Source of the DNA: Penium margaritaceum
Lineage: Eukaryota > Streptophyta > Zygnematophyceae > Desmidiales > Peniaceae
Direction of reading: 5' to 3'
Length of the DNA stretch: 64,000 nt
NCBI GenBank assembly: GCA_023375785.1
Contig: SZWC01000043.1
Span: 537,722 to 601,721, forward strand
The translations under genes and the position numbers were made by a program. The notes beneath the pieces are model-generated. The model was given only the letters and a program-made list of their open reading frames with translations, was not told the origin of the DNA and did no database searches. Within the stretch, counting starts at the first letter, position 1, and each line of letters begins with the position of its first letter. Shown here piece by piece: positions 33,893 to 45,265 of this stretch.

Positions 33893-36243
33893 CAGGAGAG
33901 ACGGGGTCAGGGGGAGTGCCTGCTCCCACTACTTCATCAGCTGCTGGATTTATTATCTCTTTATAGATGATGTTGGTACTAATGATGTTTTTGTTGAAAA
34001 CGACATCCCTACAAATGATGACGTGACTTGTATCTCTCTCGTAGAGGCGATTGGCCTTACTTACCATGTCATACCCAATCATCAGCATTTGCACACTCTT
34101 CGTATCCCACCTTTGCTATTTTTCTGTTGGCACGTGCATGTGTTTCAAGCTGCGAAATATACAAAGATGATCCATGCTTAGCTTCTTGCCGAACCACGCT
34201 TCATACGGTGTCATCTGCTCCACCGCCTTAGTTAGACTACGGTTCTTGATGTAGACTGCAAAACTGATGACTTCGGCCCAGAAGTTGTAGGTGAACCGAG
34301 GCGCGTGCAACATTGAATATGCCGATCCAACAATGGTGCAGTTGGTGCATTCTGCTATATGATTCTACTATTCTGAATGGCACAGTTTGCTACGCCTTGA
34401 TGCAAGCTGCTGTGAGATAGTCCCAGAAGTCCTTGCTCAGGTACTCTCCGCCATAGTCGCTGCGCAACGCCTTGATCTTCTTGCCGGTCTAGTTCTCGAC
34501 CATTCCCTTGAACTCCTTGAACATGTCAAAGTACTAGTCCTTGGAAACAAGGAAGTACACAGCGGTGTAACGGCTGAAATCATGAATAAAGGTAAGGAAA
34601 TACCTCTGGGTTTGTTTCAGGCCAAACTAGTCTGTGTGGACCAGCTATTGTACTTCCTTTGCATGCTCCCCTGCTCCACAGAATGCCTCGTGCTGTTGCT
34701 TCCCCTCCAAACAACCAATGTATAACTGCTACTAAAACTTAGAGATGGTGGGGTAAATCACGTACTTTCTACTTTGCTTCAAGCTGCAGTAAGGCGTGCA
34801 TGTTGATGTCACCATAGCGTGTATTCTCGATCCCACCATTTGTTTCTTGTACCACTGCTACAAGACTCTGCTCACGTAGGATCTTGGTCATCCCCAGCAG
34901 GCAGTACATGTTTTCCTCCTTCACCAATCTGGCCAACTCCTCTCTTGTGTCCTTGTTGAGGATGTAGTCATTGTCATCGTCAAAGACAACGTGTAGTCCT
35001 ATGTTGGTGAGAGAGGAGACTTAAAGGAGGTTGAATACAGCATCAGGTACATGCAGCATACCATGGAACAGTCCCACTTCAATCCCCTCAGCATACACCA
35101 CCCGATGATCACCCATAGCCATAGGATGGAGAGAGATAGATAGCAGCTGTGTAAACCACTCCTTAGGATATATCTGACTCGTGGTACATCCTGAGTTCTT
35201 GTACCACGCGAGATCACCCTTCTCCACCTGCGACATGTCAGACTTCGCCATGAAGAGACAGTCCTGCACCTCCTTGACCACGTTCATGATGTAAAAGTGG
35301 CGAATACCAGCCTGGTTTTCCTATTGCTACTCCTACTATTGAGAGTGTTGTGACTATTGCTCCTGCTGCTGTGGAGACTACTGCTTTTGGTTTTGTAGCT
35401 TCTGCTCCTTCTGGTCCCTCTTGAGCTTGAAACACTCCTTTTTATAGTGTCTTTCCTTCTGGCAGTAGTTGCATTTGCCTTTCTTCTTATCTCTCTGATG
35501 GCGGACTGTTGTTTTTACTGGTTACATGAGCTCGTGGCTACAAAAGCTGCTTCACTGTTGCCGCCACCATTGCGCTTTGCTGCATTGTGACATAATTCTT
35601 CCTGGACTAGGTGTGTGCAAATGAAGTCGAGGTCAAGAGTTTGCTGGCACTCCAGCGTCTCTTGTATCATATCGTACATGGTATGTCCTCCTCTTAGCAA
35701 GAGGAGGATGAAGCATGTTTCTTCTACAAGATTACCGACCACTCGAACCTCCTTCGCCAACTCCTTTATCCTATCTAGGTACGCCTCCATCCCTTCACCA
35801 TCGTGTATTTTCAATGCCATCATCTTCTCTTCCAAAAACATGAGGAATGTAGGATCCTTGCTCTTATACTTCTTGCACAACGTGGCCCATCCCTCCTTTA
35901 TAGTAGCCTTGTCACTCACGTATTGAAGATGCAGGTTGGAGAAGGTGTTGGCAAGCAACCTATAGGCCTGCCTTTCTTTCTTCTTCCACTTCTCATACGT
36001 CGCTTGTGTAGCTACCGATGATCCTGCATCGGTTGTACTCCTCTGCGGCTTTATCCGCGCCACCACCTGTATTGTGATGATACCTGTTGCTTGCGGATTT
36101 GGAACAAACTTGTCTCCGCTCACCACCTCCCACAAGCCCCTCTCCTCCAAAAGGAGGCAGGTACAAATCTTCCAAAACGTGCAGTAGGCACATCCCTCCA
36201 CTAGAAAATGATAGGCTACTGTCACAATGCCTGCTGCTGCCAT
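33893..36243 (-). pseudogene. B8 linker, integrase, protease and gag relics
   Basis: Minus-strand relics include QMLMIGYDMVSKANRLYERDT and NRSLTKAVEQMTPYEAWFGKK (integrase C-terminal side), WYKNSGCTTSQIYPKEWF (protease region) and the NLL end of protease. Gag carries FWKICTCLLLEERGLWEV, LEEKMMALKIHDGEGMEAYL and starts at MAAAGIVTVAYHFLVEG (ATG complement at 36241-36243). Gag is the better preserved part. The Gln-rich stretch survives as a degraded tract near 35330-35400. Confidence 0.82.
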
Positions 36244-36882
36244 TTTGAGCCTTGGTGATGCTCAGTGCTGCCATTGGATAGTTGCGCTACCCTTGCTTCT
36301 GCTGTGCTTCTGCCGGAAATCTTTTGATTACAAAATGTACAATAAATGTCACCAGACTGAGATTTTGGAAAAACTAAGCCCACCACTAGAAAATGTATGG
36401 ATTGACCTTTCAGATCAACCCATAAGAAAGGATCATGAATAGGGTAGTGTGAAAGACATACCCTCTTCAAAACAGGGTCTTCTACTCCTACACAAGCTGA
36501 GGCCAGCCAGCTTGTAAACGGCATTTCTTCCAAACTAATTGATGGAATATGAATGTTTTTAAACCAATGAAAATCTTAGGAAAAATACTGCAATTTGTAT
36601 ATGTCACCTTTTATATTCGACAAAGAAACAAGAGCGTTATGGTCATTACAAGGCGACAGTCTTACTCATAGACAAGAGTATAGCCCTAGCCGACCTCGTT
36701 TTGAGTATAATTTTCAATCCAACTTTTGCATCTTCAAGATCTTGAACTTGTTTGAACGCGTCTTGTGAACTTAAAGATCCAATGGTCAAACATCAAATTT
36801 GATTAAGATTTGACCCTAACCTGTCATTTTCAAAGTGATGGCCTATGCTGGCTGAAACTGGCAGAAGTTGGCTGATACTAAA
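36244..36882 (-). other. B8 leader
   Basis: About 640 bases of B leader with no supported gene. The primer site beside 36882 is degraded (GCTGATACTA). The PBS-side stem survives as CTGTCATTTT paired with AAAGTGATGG near 36823. Confidence 0.72.
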
Positions 36883-37619
36883 TGTTGGATGTGGAGGCGA
36901 GAGGAAGCCTTGGAGCAGCGAGCATGTAGGACTAAAGGACATGAATTGTACTGGAGAATGGTTGTTTACTCACTGAAAATGATGGAGTATATATAGAGCT
37001 AGAGCTTGGGTAAGTCAGCCCTCTTACAAGCCACACCACTTAGCCATGGAGGCTAAAACTCACACACTAGATTCCACAATCTCACACAAGAGAGGAAATC
37101 AGCCTAGCAACCAGGCTAACCAGTCATACACGACCTAGACAGCTAGAGAATGCTCTCATGGTACACTCCCAGTGGTGAGATCACCCAAAATCCTATGGAG
37201 AATCGCCATGTGTCCATGGCTAGCACACAAGGATCTCAGCTTACCTAAAAAGTAAGGAGAGGTACCATTATCCTACTCAGTACACTCTAAGAAGGTAATC
37301 CTAAGATCAAGGACCTTTTTGGATATTTCTTCCATCAGGTCTTGATCCTGGACCTCTTGCCTTTTTCTTTGCTCATGCTAGGGCATGGAGTGGTCACCCA
37401 TGATCATCCAAATATCGACAGTACATGATCCCAAATTTTTTGAAAATTCATATCTCCCAATACAATCGTTGGATCGACTTCAAACTTGGACTGTAGATAA
37501 TTTACCACCTGATCTTTCCGATGGTGAAGACTGATCGACAAGCGGAATAGGCATCTGGAAGTTTCCTGGAACTTGCTCCTGTGGACCTGAAATTGAGCCG
37601 GATGGCTCCTTTCCCAATA
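36883..37619 (-). repeat. B8 5' LTR
   Basis: 737 bp, TGTTGGATGTGG...TTTCCCAATA. C1 sequence starts immediately after it. Confidence 0.84.
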
Positions 37620-38013
37620 GTTCTGCCCTTTTATACCGAGGATGTTCATTCCCTCGAGTTAACCAGAATAGTTCTGCTCATCCTGTTCCCCCTTGGTTTT
37701 GTGGCTTCGCCGTCGTGTCTTCGCTCTGCTCATCCCTCGCATTTTCTGCCCTCGCCAACTCTCAACGCTTCGCTCCGTCACTCTCGCTCCTTCGCTCAGC
37801 TCTTACGCTCCGCCAACCATCACTCCTCTCGCCAAGCACTCTCTTACGTCAACCTGTCTACCTCGGCTATCTCGCGTCTCAGCCTCAATCAGCCCCCGCG
37901 ACTAACTCCTCCGACCGCTTTTGCCTACGTCACTCTGCTGACGTACACTTGCATGTCCCGATGCTTCTGCTTGCTTCTGCCGCCGCTATTCTCGTTGCTG
38001 CATTCTTCTGACA
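37620..38013 (+). repeat. C1 5' LTR (partial)
   Basis: It matches the last ~393 bases of the 3' LTR and ends GCATTCTTCTGACA. It starts at the same internal LTR position (GTTCT...CCTTTTATACC) as C2 at 15203. Confidence 0.85.
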
Positions 38014-38025
38014 TGGTATCAGAGC
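38014..38025 (+). other. C1 primer-binding site (initiator-Met tRNA)
   Basis: TGGTATCAGAGC directly follows the LTR end without spacer. The match then stops (TTCAGG), unlike family B where it runs on. Confidence 0.88.
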
Positions 38026-38514
38026 TTCAGGCAACATCACCTGGAGTCCCGTGACCGCGTCATCACCCTGCCGTCATCCCTGGCTCACTGCTTCAATCCG
38101 CATTCTCCTGTCGCCACTACCGCCGTCTCGCGCCTCGCTGCTTCGTTCACAGCTGATATTAGGAACTTTGCCTGACGAGTTATCCACGCTGAAGGAATGC
38201 CTTGTCATCCCAAGGAGGTCCTGCGCCCATCTCCGCGCCCGTGGCTAACAACTGGTGACGAGTCGCCCACATCAGCAGCAAGCAACTCTCAAGCCGTCGC
38301 CTGCCGTCAACTACCAAGACGCTTCCTCCCGCCTCCCATTCACCATGACCGCATCGCATCTACCTCCGTTGACATCTCCTCCCTTTCATCCTGCCTCAAC
38401 AGCTTCATCTGCTCCTTCGTTGTCGCCATCTTCATCCTGCCCGCATCCGTCGTCTCGAGCCGCCTTCTCGCATCGCCTCCTTGCCTTGTCAGCAGCTGCA
38501 GCCAAAACTGCCGC

Positions 38515-38735
38515 TGTCAGGATATTAGACACCACCAGTCTTCCTACTCCCATTTCCGAGCCAACTAGGGAACAAGCCATCACTCTCCTGACAATAACAG
38601 CTCAGTGTCCCTGCCCGCTGCCTGACTCTCCCTACCGCAACCAACTTTCTCAGCTGACAGGATATCGGACACCACCAGTCTTCCTGCTCCCACTTCCGAG
38701 CCAACTGGGGAACAAGCCGTGACTCTCCTGAACGC
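38515..38735 (+). repeat. C1 tandem repeat, two units
   Basis: Two units of ~128 bp share GGATAT, ACACCACCAGTCTTCCT, TTCCGAGCCAACT and GGGAACAAGCC. Diverged copies occur in C2 (about 16085 and 16227). No coding function is apparent. Confidence 0.8.
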
Positions 38736-39004
38736 TGAAGAGAATTAGTTGCGTCACTCTGTCTCTCTACCGCATCGCCTCCACCTGCCGTGCCGCGTCT
38801 CATCTCCGCTCTCTCCGCTCGCGTCACCCTCTGCCTCTCGTCTTCTCCATCATCATCAGCCCTTGGCCTTCGTCTCCAGTCGTCTCCATCATTCATCCTC
38901 GCTCCAATCCTCTCAGTCGCCCATTCCTGCCTCATCTTCGCCTCCTCCGTCATCAAGCATCCTCCGCGCCGCCATCCATCATCAGCATCAGCATCATCAG
39001 TATT

Positions 39005-39640
39005 GCTCTATCGCGCATGTGGTTCCGCCCCTGCGTCCACTCATCAAATCAATCGATTCCTCCGTCTCCGCAATCGCTTCCATCTTGGCACAAGGATCTG
39101 CCCGGCCGCATCGCCTTTTTTGCGACGGCCTGTGCCCACGCCAAAACTTCCTTCAGTGCACGAGGTTTCGCCCCTGCGCCCACTCATCAATAGATCACTT
39201 TTTCAGCTTCCATCATCAGTCCGGCACAAGGATCCGCCCGGTCGCATCGCCTTTTCCACGACGACCTGCACCCACGCCGTAACTTTGCAGCGCACGTGGT
39301 TTCGCCCCTGCGCCCACTCATCCATCACTCACTTCCTACGCTTTTGCAAATCATTCTCAGCCTGGCACGAGCATCCGCTCGGTCACATCGCTCGAATCGC
39401 GACGACCCGCGCCCACGCCGAAACTTCCATCAGCGCACGCGGTTCGCCCCTGCGCCCACTCTATCATCATCAACCTCAAACTCATCAGCAATCATCAGTA
39501 TCTGCAACGGCACAAGGATCCGCTCGGTCGCATCGCTCGAGTCACGACGACCCGCTCCCACGCCGAAACTCCCATCAGCGCACGTGGTCTCACCCCTGCG
39601 CCCACTTTATTATCCATCAATCCTCCATCATCCTTACCAT
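39005..39640 (+). repeat. C1 tandem repeat, about five units
   Basis: A unit of 134-146 bp recurs with the landmark CGCCCCTGCGCCCACTCAT at about 39026, 39169, 39303, 39445 and 39591. Each unit also has GGCACAAGGATC(T/C)GC, CATCGC and CCCACGCC. C2 carries only one unit and part of a second, so copy number varies within the family. The long low-complexity ORF across it (38790-39803) follows from the repeats and is not called as a gene. Confidence 0.85.
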
Positions 39641-39855
39641 CACCTGTCTCACTCAAAAGATCTACTTAACTCCCTTACTTCACCATCCACTACGACCTGC
39701 GCCCACTCACTTCATCAGCTGTCCTCACTTTTTCTACTCCGCTCCTCCTACAATACAATTGTCCGCCCTGTCACATCACCATCACCTCTCCTATAAAGAC
39801 TGACTGGCCTCATCTTCCTCCTCCTTCTTCTGTCATCAGTTGTCAACACCTCTCC

Positions 39856-40296
39856 ATGGAGGAAGAACAACGCACCATTCTGTTATACAATGAAGTCGCC
39901 TCCCTTGCTGACAACATTTCTCCACTCTGCTTTGCACCAGATGGGAGTCACAACTTTGATCGATGGCATCGCCAACTGCTGCATGAAATCGCCACACTAG
40001 ACATATACAACTACAATCTCCTTGATGTGCTACGAAATGTTGGAAGCAGAGAAGCTCGCAGAACTGCACGTGGAAGAAGGGAGTACGGCATTGCCCAAGC
40101 CCAACTGCAAGGTCTTCTCTACAGAAGCACTTACGACGAATTCCACCCCATCATTGCAGAACATCGTCATCAGGCAGTCTTCCAGACCATACAAGCTCTC
40201 AGGGACTACTGCTCAAGCAGAGGAGCTGAACCCCCTGACCCTCATCCGACTGCCCTTGACCCTCCCCCATATAGTGAGCTTCTGGAGGAACGATAG
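39856..40296 (+). CDS. C1 small gag-like ORF
   Basis: An open reading frame of 146 codons starting MEEEQRTILLYNEVASLADN. The stretch FAPDGSHNFDRWHRQLLHEI resembles the F-x-G-x-N-F-x-x-W start of copia gag (UBN2-type) domains, and predicted helices would follow (AQAQLQGLLYRS, VFQTIQALRDYC). It ends with a Pro-rich DPPPYSELLEE, which contains a PPxY motif. There is no zinc knuckle, protease or polymerase. It lies about 180 bases before the 3' LTR, the expected place for gag in a stripped element. The identification is by motif only; a chance ORF remains possible. No function beyond particle or RNA binding can be proposed. Confidence 0.5.
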   Translation: MEEEQRTILLYNEVASLADNISPLCFAPDGSHNFDRWHRQLLHEIATLDIYNYNLLDVLRNVGSREARRTARGRREYGIAQAQLQGLLYRSTYDEFHPIIAEHRHQAVFQTIQALRDYCSSRGAEPPDPHPTALDPPPYSELLEER

Positions 40297-40479
40297 TTCC
40301 AGCTGCAACCATTCATCAGAGATCATAGGAGAATGGAGGAAGAAGCAGAACTTCGAGCCATCAAAGAACAGCCTCATCCTCCACAATCTCCCACATCCTC
40401 CAATGGGGTGGAATACTGGGAGCGCTTCTACCCCTAATCTTCCTCTACGTGCTTTTCTCTTGTCAAGCTTCAAGGAGGG

Positions 40480-41082
40480 TGTCAGAAATGAAGCCTTGAC
40501 AAGAGAAGAAAATACTTAGGCTCGCTCTCAAAAACGGTTCAAGTCCACCGATTGAGCCACCTTGACTAACGGTTCTCGAGTGAGGCGACCGTTTGGGACT
40601 GTCAGCCAAGTTATCCCCTAATAAAGTAACACCTGTCACCCACGTTTGGCTAGTGGAAAGAAGCCGTTGCCCTGCTCTCTTGTCCTGTTCTACCCTTTTA
40701 TACCGAGGATGTTCATTCCATCGAGCTAACCAGAACAGTTTTGCTCATGCTGTTCCCCCTTGGTTCCGCGGCTTCGCCGCCGTGTCTTCGCTCTGCTCAT
40801 CCCTCGCATTTTCTGCCCTCTCCAACTCTCAACGCTTCGCTCCGTCACTCTCGCTCCCTCGCTCAGCTCTTACGCTCCGCCAACCATCACTCCTCTCGCC
40901 AAGCACTCTCTCTCACGTCAACCTGTCTACCTCGGCTATCTCGCGTCTCAGCCTCTATCAGTCCCCGCGACTAGCTCCTCGGACTGCTTTTGCCTACGTC
41001 ACTCTGCTGACGTACACTTGCATGTCCCGATGCTTCTGCTTGCTTCTGCCGCCGCTATTCTCGTTGTTGCATTCTTCTGACA
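40480..41082 (+). repeat. C1 3' LTR
   Basis: A 603-bp LTR, TGTCAGAAATGAAGCC...TTCTTCTGACA, with 6-bp terminal inverted ends TGTCAG/CTGACA. A purine run CAAGGAGGG precedes it as polypurine tract. A3 gag sequence follows. Confidence 0.88.
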
Positions 41083-42100
41083 GTTCCTTGGAGAAGAGAT
41101 TGAACCTCCAAAAACAGATCCTGGATATGAACCGTGGAGTGTCAAAATTGACATGACGCTTGCAATTCTTGTGACTTCAGTACATGAGTTACAGCATGTC
41201 CACCTCTAAGGTATCAGAAATGCACCAAAGACTTATGAGAAGCTTACACGTGTCCACAACTTAACGGTTCTCACAAATCACCTCTTCATCCTTCAAAAGC
41301 TGATTTCGATGAGGGTGAGCAAGGGAGAGTCGATTCCGGACTTCCTATTGCAGTTTGAAGGACTACTACACCAAGTGACCCAAATGAACTAGGAAATCGA
41401 CACCCACATGCAGGCCATGATCCTCCTCATGACCCTACCTGAAAGCTGGGAGTTGGAAGGAGGAGGATTTGACGTATGAGGCAGTATCCGAGTACGTGGG
41501 CAACGAGGCCATGCATCGCACCGGTAGTGAGGCTAATATTTCAGCCTATGCTGCACAGTATGGTGGTCGTGGCAACAATTCCTCTTCTGGTGGAAGCGGT
41601 AAAGGGAAAGGCAATGGTAGTGGTGGAAACAGTTCAAGTGTCCTGGGAAGTGCCATAACTGTGGTAAGACTGAGTATTGGGTACGAGAGTGTAGGGCTCC
41701 CAAGAAGGAAGATGGAGATCATAGTGGTAGATATGAGGGTAAAAGAGAGGATAAGAAGGAAGTGACGAACATGATGACTGAGATCTTGTCGGCAACAAAG
41801 GGAGCGGTACTGCTCAAGCGTGGAGCGTACCGGCTCGACTCTGGCACAAACCACCACTCTTGAAGGGAGAAGGATCGGTTGATCTCCATTGGGGACATTG
41901 AACGTCGCTTCAAGTGTGCCAACTACAGCCTTGTCCATACGTAAGGTGAGGGAGGTAAGTGGATCAGCATCAACGTGAACGGTGCTGAAAAAGACTTGAA
42001 GCTGGAGAACGTCGTTTACATGCCGTCCTTTGTAGCAAACCTCTAGTCTGTATCCAAAATCACAGACCATGACAGGACGGTCGTCTTCACGGAATAGGAT
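41083..42100 (+). pseudogene. A3 gag and protease relic
   Basis: Gag relics include EEIEPPKTDPGYEPWSVK, matching EEVEPPKDDPGYEAWSVK of A2. Next is a zinc-knuckle relic beginning CHNCGK near 41652, and a Gly/Ser/Lys-rich spacer. Protease shows YRLDSGTNHHS near 41830 and VYMPSFVANL. Strongly decayed. Confidence 0.8.
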
Positions 42101-42103
42101 ACC

Positions 42104-43483
42104 GTGATTGTTAAAAACAAGGACATCAAGATCTCCTATCCCAAGGAGAGTCTTGTCGTACAGGTCCGTAGAGTTGATGAGTTCTATGTACTGCAAACCA
42201 AGCCCCTTGAGAGTACAAATGAGGGATATGCAGCGGTTGAAGAGCCCAAGTTTCCAAAACCTGATGTAGCACCACAGGCTGTGACCATGGCAGCCAACTC
42301 CACCAACGACACAGATGCTGAGCTGTGGCATAGGCGGTTTGGCCATGTGGCTGACAGCACAGTACAAGCTATGCAGCAGCACGAAGTGGTTCATGGGATG
42401 GAGGGATGCAAGGCCAAGGATGAGGGAAAGAGTAAGAAGCTGTATGAGTCATGCCTCCAAGGCAAGGCAAAGAGAAATCCTTTTGAGCGTAATGGGTAAC
42501 GTGCGACAGCAGTCTTGGACCTGATTCACTCTCATGTGTGTGTGCCCTTCCGCACTCCTTCGAACCGAGGCAGCAAGTATTTCTTGACCTTCATTGATGA
42601 CCATAGTCGCAAGATGTGGATCTACTTCTTCAAGACAAAGGTAGAGGTCAAGGAGAAGCTGGAAGAGTTTGACACAATGGTAGAGCGGCAGACAAGCAAG
42701 AAGGTCAAGGCACTGCGTACGGACAACGATGGTGAGTACGAGGCGTGCAAAGGCTGGTTGAGCGAAGACGGCATCAACCACCAGAGGACCAAACCTTACA
42801 CCTTCCAGAGTAATGGCATTGCCGAGCGGATGAACCAGATTATCCTCGGCATGACACAAAGTATGCTCTTCGACGCCAAACTCCCACCTCGCTTCTGGAC
42901 TGAAGCTGCAAGAACTGCTTGCTACCTTGTGAATCTCACTCCAGCAGCCGCGTTTGGAAGGCATGGTAAGAAGTAGTAAGAGAAGCAGCTCAGGACGCCA
43001 TAGGAGGCTTGGTCAGGGAAGAAGTCAGATGCCTCATCCTTGAGGGTCTTTGGCTGTACTGCCTGGGCAAAGGTCCAAACAGGAGAAGGAAGTGGCAAGC
43101 TATCCAGCTTGCCACTTGCTCACAAGTGTGTAATGGTCGGATACGACACTGCACACAAGGCATACAGGCTGTGGGACAAAGCGGCTGGAAAGCTCATCAG
43201 GAGCCGAACTGCCGAGTTTGATGAAAGGACGCCCGGCAAGGGAGAGTCGGTGGATCCCGTCCATGCTCCCCAATCAGGAGAGTGGATTGTGTTGCTCAAG
43301 TCAGGTGTTCAGGCACATGAGAACTTGCAGATGGTGCCAATGAAGGATGGTGCTACAGGGAGAGTAGTTGTACATACTGACACAATGACAGACTCTGATA
43401 GTGAGTCTGAGTCGTTTGAGGCCTCTGAGTCAAACTCTGAGGCTGGTAGCTCTTCCTCAAATAACGGATCACTAGCAGCGTAG
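42104..43483 (+). pseudogene. A3 integrase and linker relic
   Basis: Zinc domain LWHRRFGHVADSTVQAMQQ and ESCLQGKAKRNPFERNG, then DLIHSHVCVPFRTPSN, FIDDHSRKMWIYFFKTKVEV, LRTDNDGEYEACKGWL and PYTFQSNGIAERMNQIIL of the catalytic core. The C-terminal part reads MRVFGCTAWAKVQTGEGSG and VMVGYDTAHKAYRLWDKAAG, followed by an acidic Ser/Glu/Asp linker (SDSESESFEASESNSEAGS). Among the better preserved parts of A3. Confidence 0.83.
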
Positions 43484-43569
43484 GAGCAACACAAGCAACT
43501 AAGCCTTGAAGCACCACCAACAACACTCCGGTGTAGTATGTGCCAGAAGAAGCCTCTACTCAAGAACGA

Positions 43570-45172
43570 TGCTCAGAGTATGAAATGGACCGGACTCAGC
43601 TGGTCATGCTTGGCTGAGGGAGAGTCTGTGACTGTAACGGAGGCTATGAATATGCCAGATACGACCAAGTAGGAGGTAGTGGATAGCGAGCTCGCATCCA
43701 TTGAAGAGAACGGAACATGGGTTCTGGTGGACAGGCCCCTAAACGCGCACGTGGTGGGATCAAAGTGGATATTGCGGAAAACATTCAAGTAGGATGGTAC
43801 TATCAACAAGTACAAGGCAAGAGTTATGGCGAAGGGAGTTTCCTGCCGTGCAAGCTCAGAGTACAAGGAGACCTTCGCGCCTGTCGTCACCTTTGCCTCC
43901 ATCAGATCCATGTCGGGCATCAGTGCTGGAAAACATCTGGAGGTCCACCAGATGGATGTCAAAACAGATCCATGTTGGGCATCAGTACGGGAAACTAGAC
44001 AAAGAAGTGTTGATGGAAGTGCTCGAGGGAGTGGAAGCTCTAGAGGGCAAGGTTTATAAACTGGTCAAAGTACTCTACGGGCTGAAACATGTCCTAAGGA
44101 TGTGGTACAAGGAGATGGACGGCTTCATGGTCGGGCTCACCTTCACGCACTGCAAGAGCGACTCTAGTGTCTATGTACGGGAGGATGAGCAAAACTTGAT
44201 GCTGATTCCACTGTATGTAGATGAGCTGATCATCTGCTCGTCATCAGTTGAGCTGTTAAACAAGCTGAAGACAGATCTTAACAATAGGTTCAAGACGTAG
44301 GACATGGGTCCGCTCAAGTTCTACCTCTGGATAGCCATCCACCACAATTGAGCAGCAAGCACCATCGAGCAGAACCAGACCAAGTACATCATGGAGGTCC
44401 TGAAGCGCTACAACATGGAGGACTACAAGTCCATCAGCACACCCATGACAACAGACCTGAAGCTCTCCTCCTCCATCAGTTCTAGCACGGAAGTAGAATG
44501 GCGTGAGATGGAGAACATTCCCCACCAGTCTGCTGTTGGCAGTCTCATGTATGCAATGGTGGGAACATGCCCTGATATTTGCTATACTTTGGGACAAGTG
44601 AGCAGCTTTGTGGCCAATCTAGGACCAAAGCACTGGCAAGCAGTCAAGCACATCATGCGCTATCTACAGAAGACACGACACATGGGACTCTAGTTTGGAG
44701 GCCAAGAGGGATCTAACCCATTGCGACTGGTGTGCTACACAGACGCAGACTGGGGAGGAAGAATCGATGATAGAAAGTCCATCTCAGGCTTTGCATGCCT
44801 CTTGAACGGGGAGAAAATTCTCGTAGACAAGCAGAAAACAAGACGGAGTCTCCCTCTCTACTGTTGAGGCAGAGTACATCGCTCTATCTGAAGCATACAA
44901 GGAGACATAGTGGGTACGCAATTTGCTTGCCGAGATGAAAGTGCCACAAACAAAAGCAATAGAGGTTTGTATCGACAACAAGAGTATCATGAAGATGGCA
45001 CAGGATGACGTCATCTCCCGGCGGACTAAGGACATCGACATCAAGTACCAATACTCATGCAACCTGGTCGCAAAGGAGATCGTAGACCTGGAATACGTGG
45101 AGACCAAGAAGATACTTGCAGATAACATGACAAAAGCGCTAGACAGCAAATTGCACTCTACAAGAACTTGAG
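43570..45172 (+). pseudogene. A3 reverse transcriptase and RNase H relic
   Basis: Relics in order: ELASIEENGTWVLVDRP, MVGLTFTHCKSDSSVYVRED, a diverged YVDELIICSSS catalytic box near 44215, and MEVLKRYNMEDYKSISTPM. Then come AVGSLMYAMVGTCPDICYTLG and the RNase H part AEMKVPQTKAIEVCIDNKS with QDDVISRRTKDIDIKYQYS. It closes before the polypurine tract ACAAGGGAGAG. Many interruptions. Confidence 0.82.
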
Positions 45173-45265
45173 GCATCGATATGGTCAACGCAGTGGACGA
45201 AGACTGAGGCCAAGACTGCTGGAGAGAGATCTCATAGCTAATGGACGGAGGAACAAGGGAGAGTT

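Larger units (their letters stand above)
32520..37619 (-). mobile_element. B8, old shortened family B element
   Basis: A minus-strand element with 3' LTR 32520-33250 and 5' LTR 36883-37619. Between them are a short RNase H end, a foreign plus-oriented LTR piece (33377-33892), then linker, integrase, protease, gag and leader. Reverse transcriptase and most of RNase H are not found. The left flank is B7 integrase but the right flank is C1, and no matching TSD is seen, so at least one end was rearranged. Many interruptions; old. Confidence 0.8.
37620..41082 (+). mobile_element. C1, gag-only-like non-autonomous LTR element
   Basis: A plus-strand LTR element with a partial 5' LTR (37620-38013), an intact primer site (38014-38025), about 2.45 kb of internal DNA and a full 3' LTR (40480-41082). 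The shared LTR part is about 96% alike by eye. No protease, integrase, reverse transcriptase or RNase H is present. The only plausible protein is a 146-residue gag-like ORF next to the 3' end. This layout resembles LARD or TR-GAG type elements, which borrow enzymes from full copia elements. It sits in the gag region of A3. The left end adjoins B8, so its first LTR part is missing. Confidence 0.8.

Noticed and set aside
39005-39640. Regularly spaced repeats resembling a CRISPR array
   Set aside because: The repeated unit is the whole 134-146 bp, spacers are not unique, and the setting is a eukaryotic LTR element.
38790-39803. A 337-codon ORF in C1
   Set aside because: It spans the 134-146-bp tandem repeats and its product is low-complexity His/Ser/Pro/Arg. 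A overlapping second frame is open for the same reason. No domain seen.
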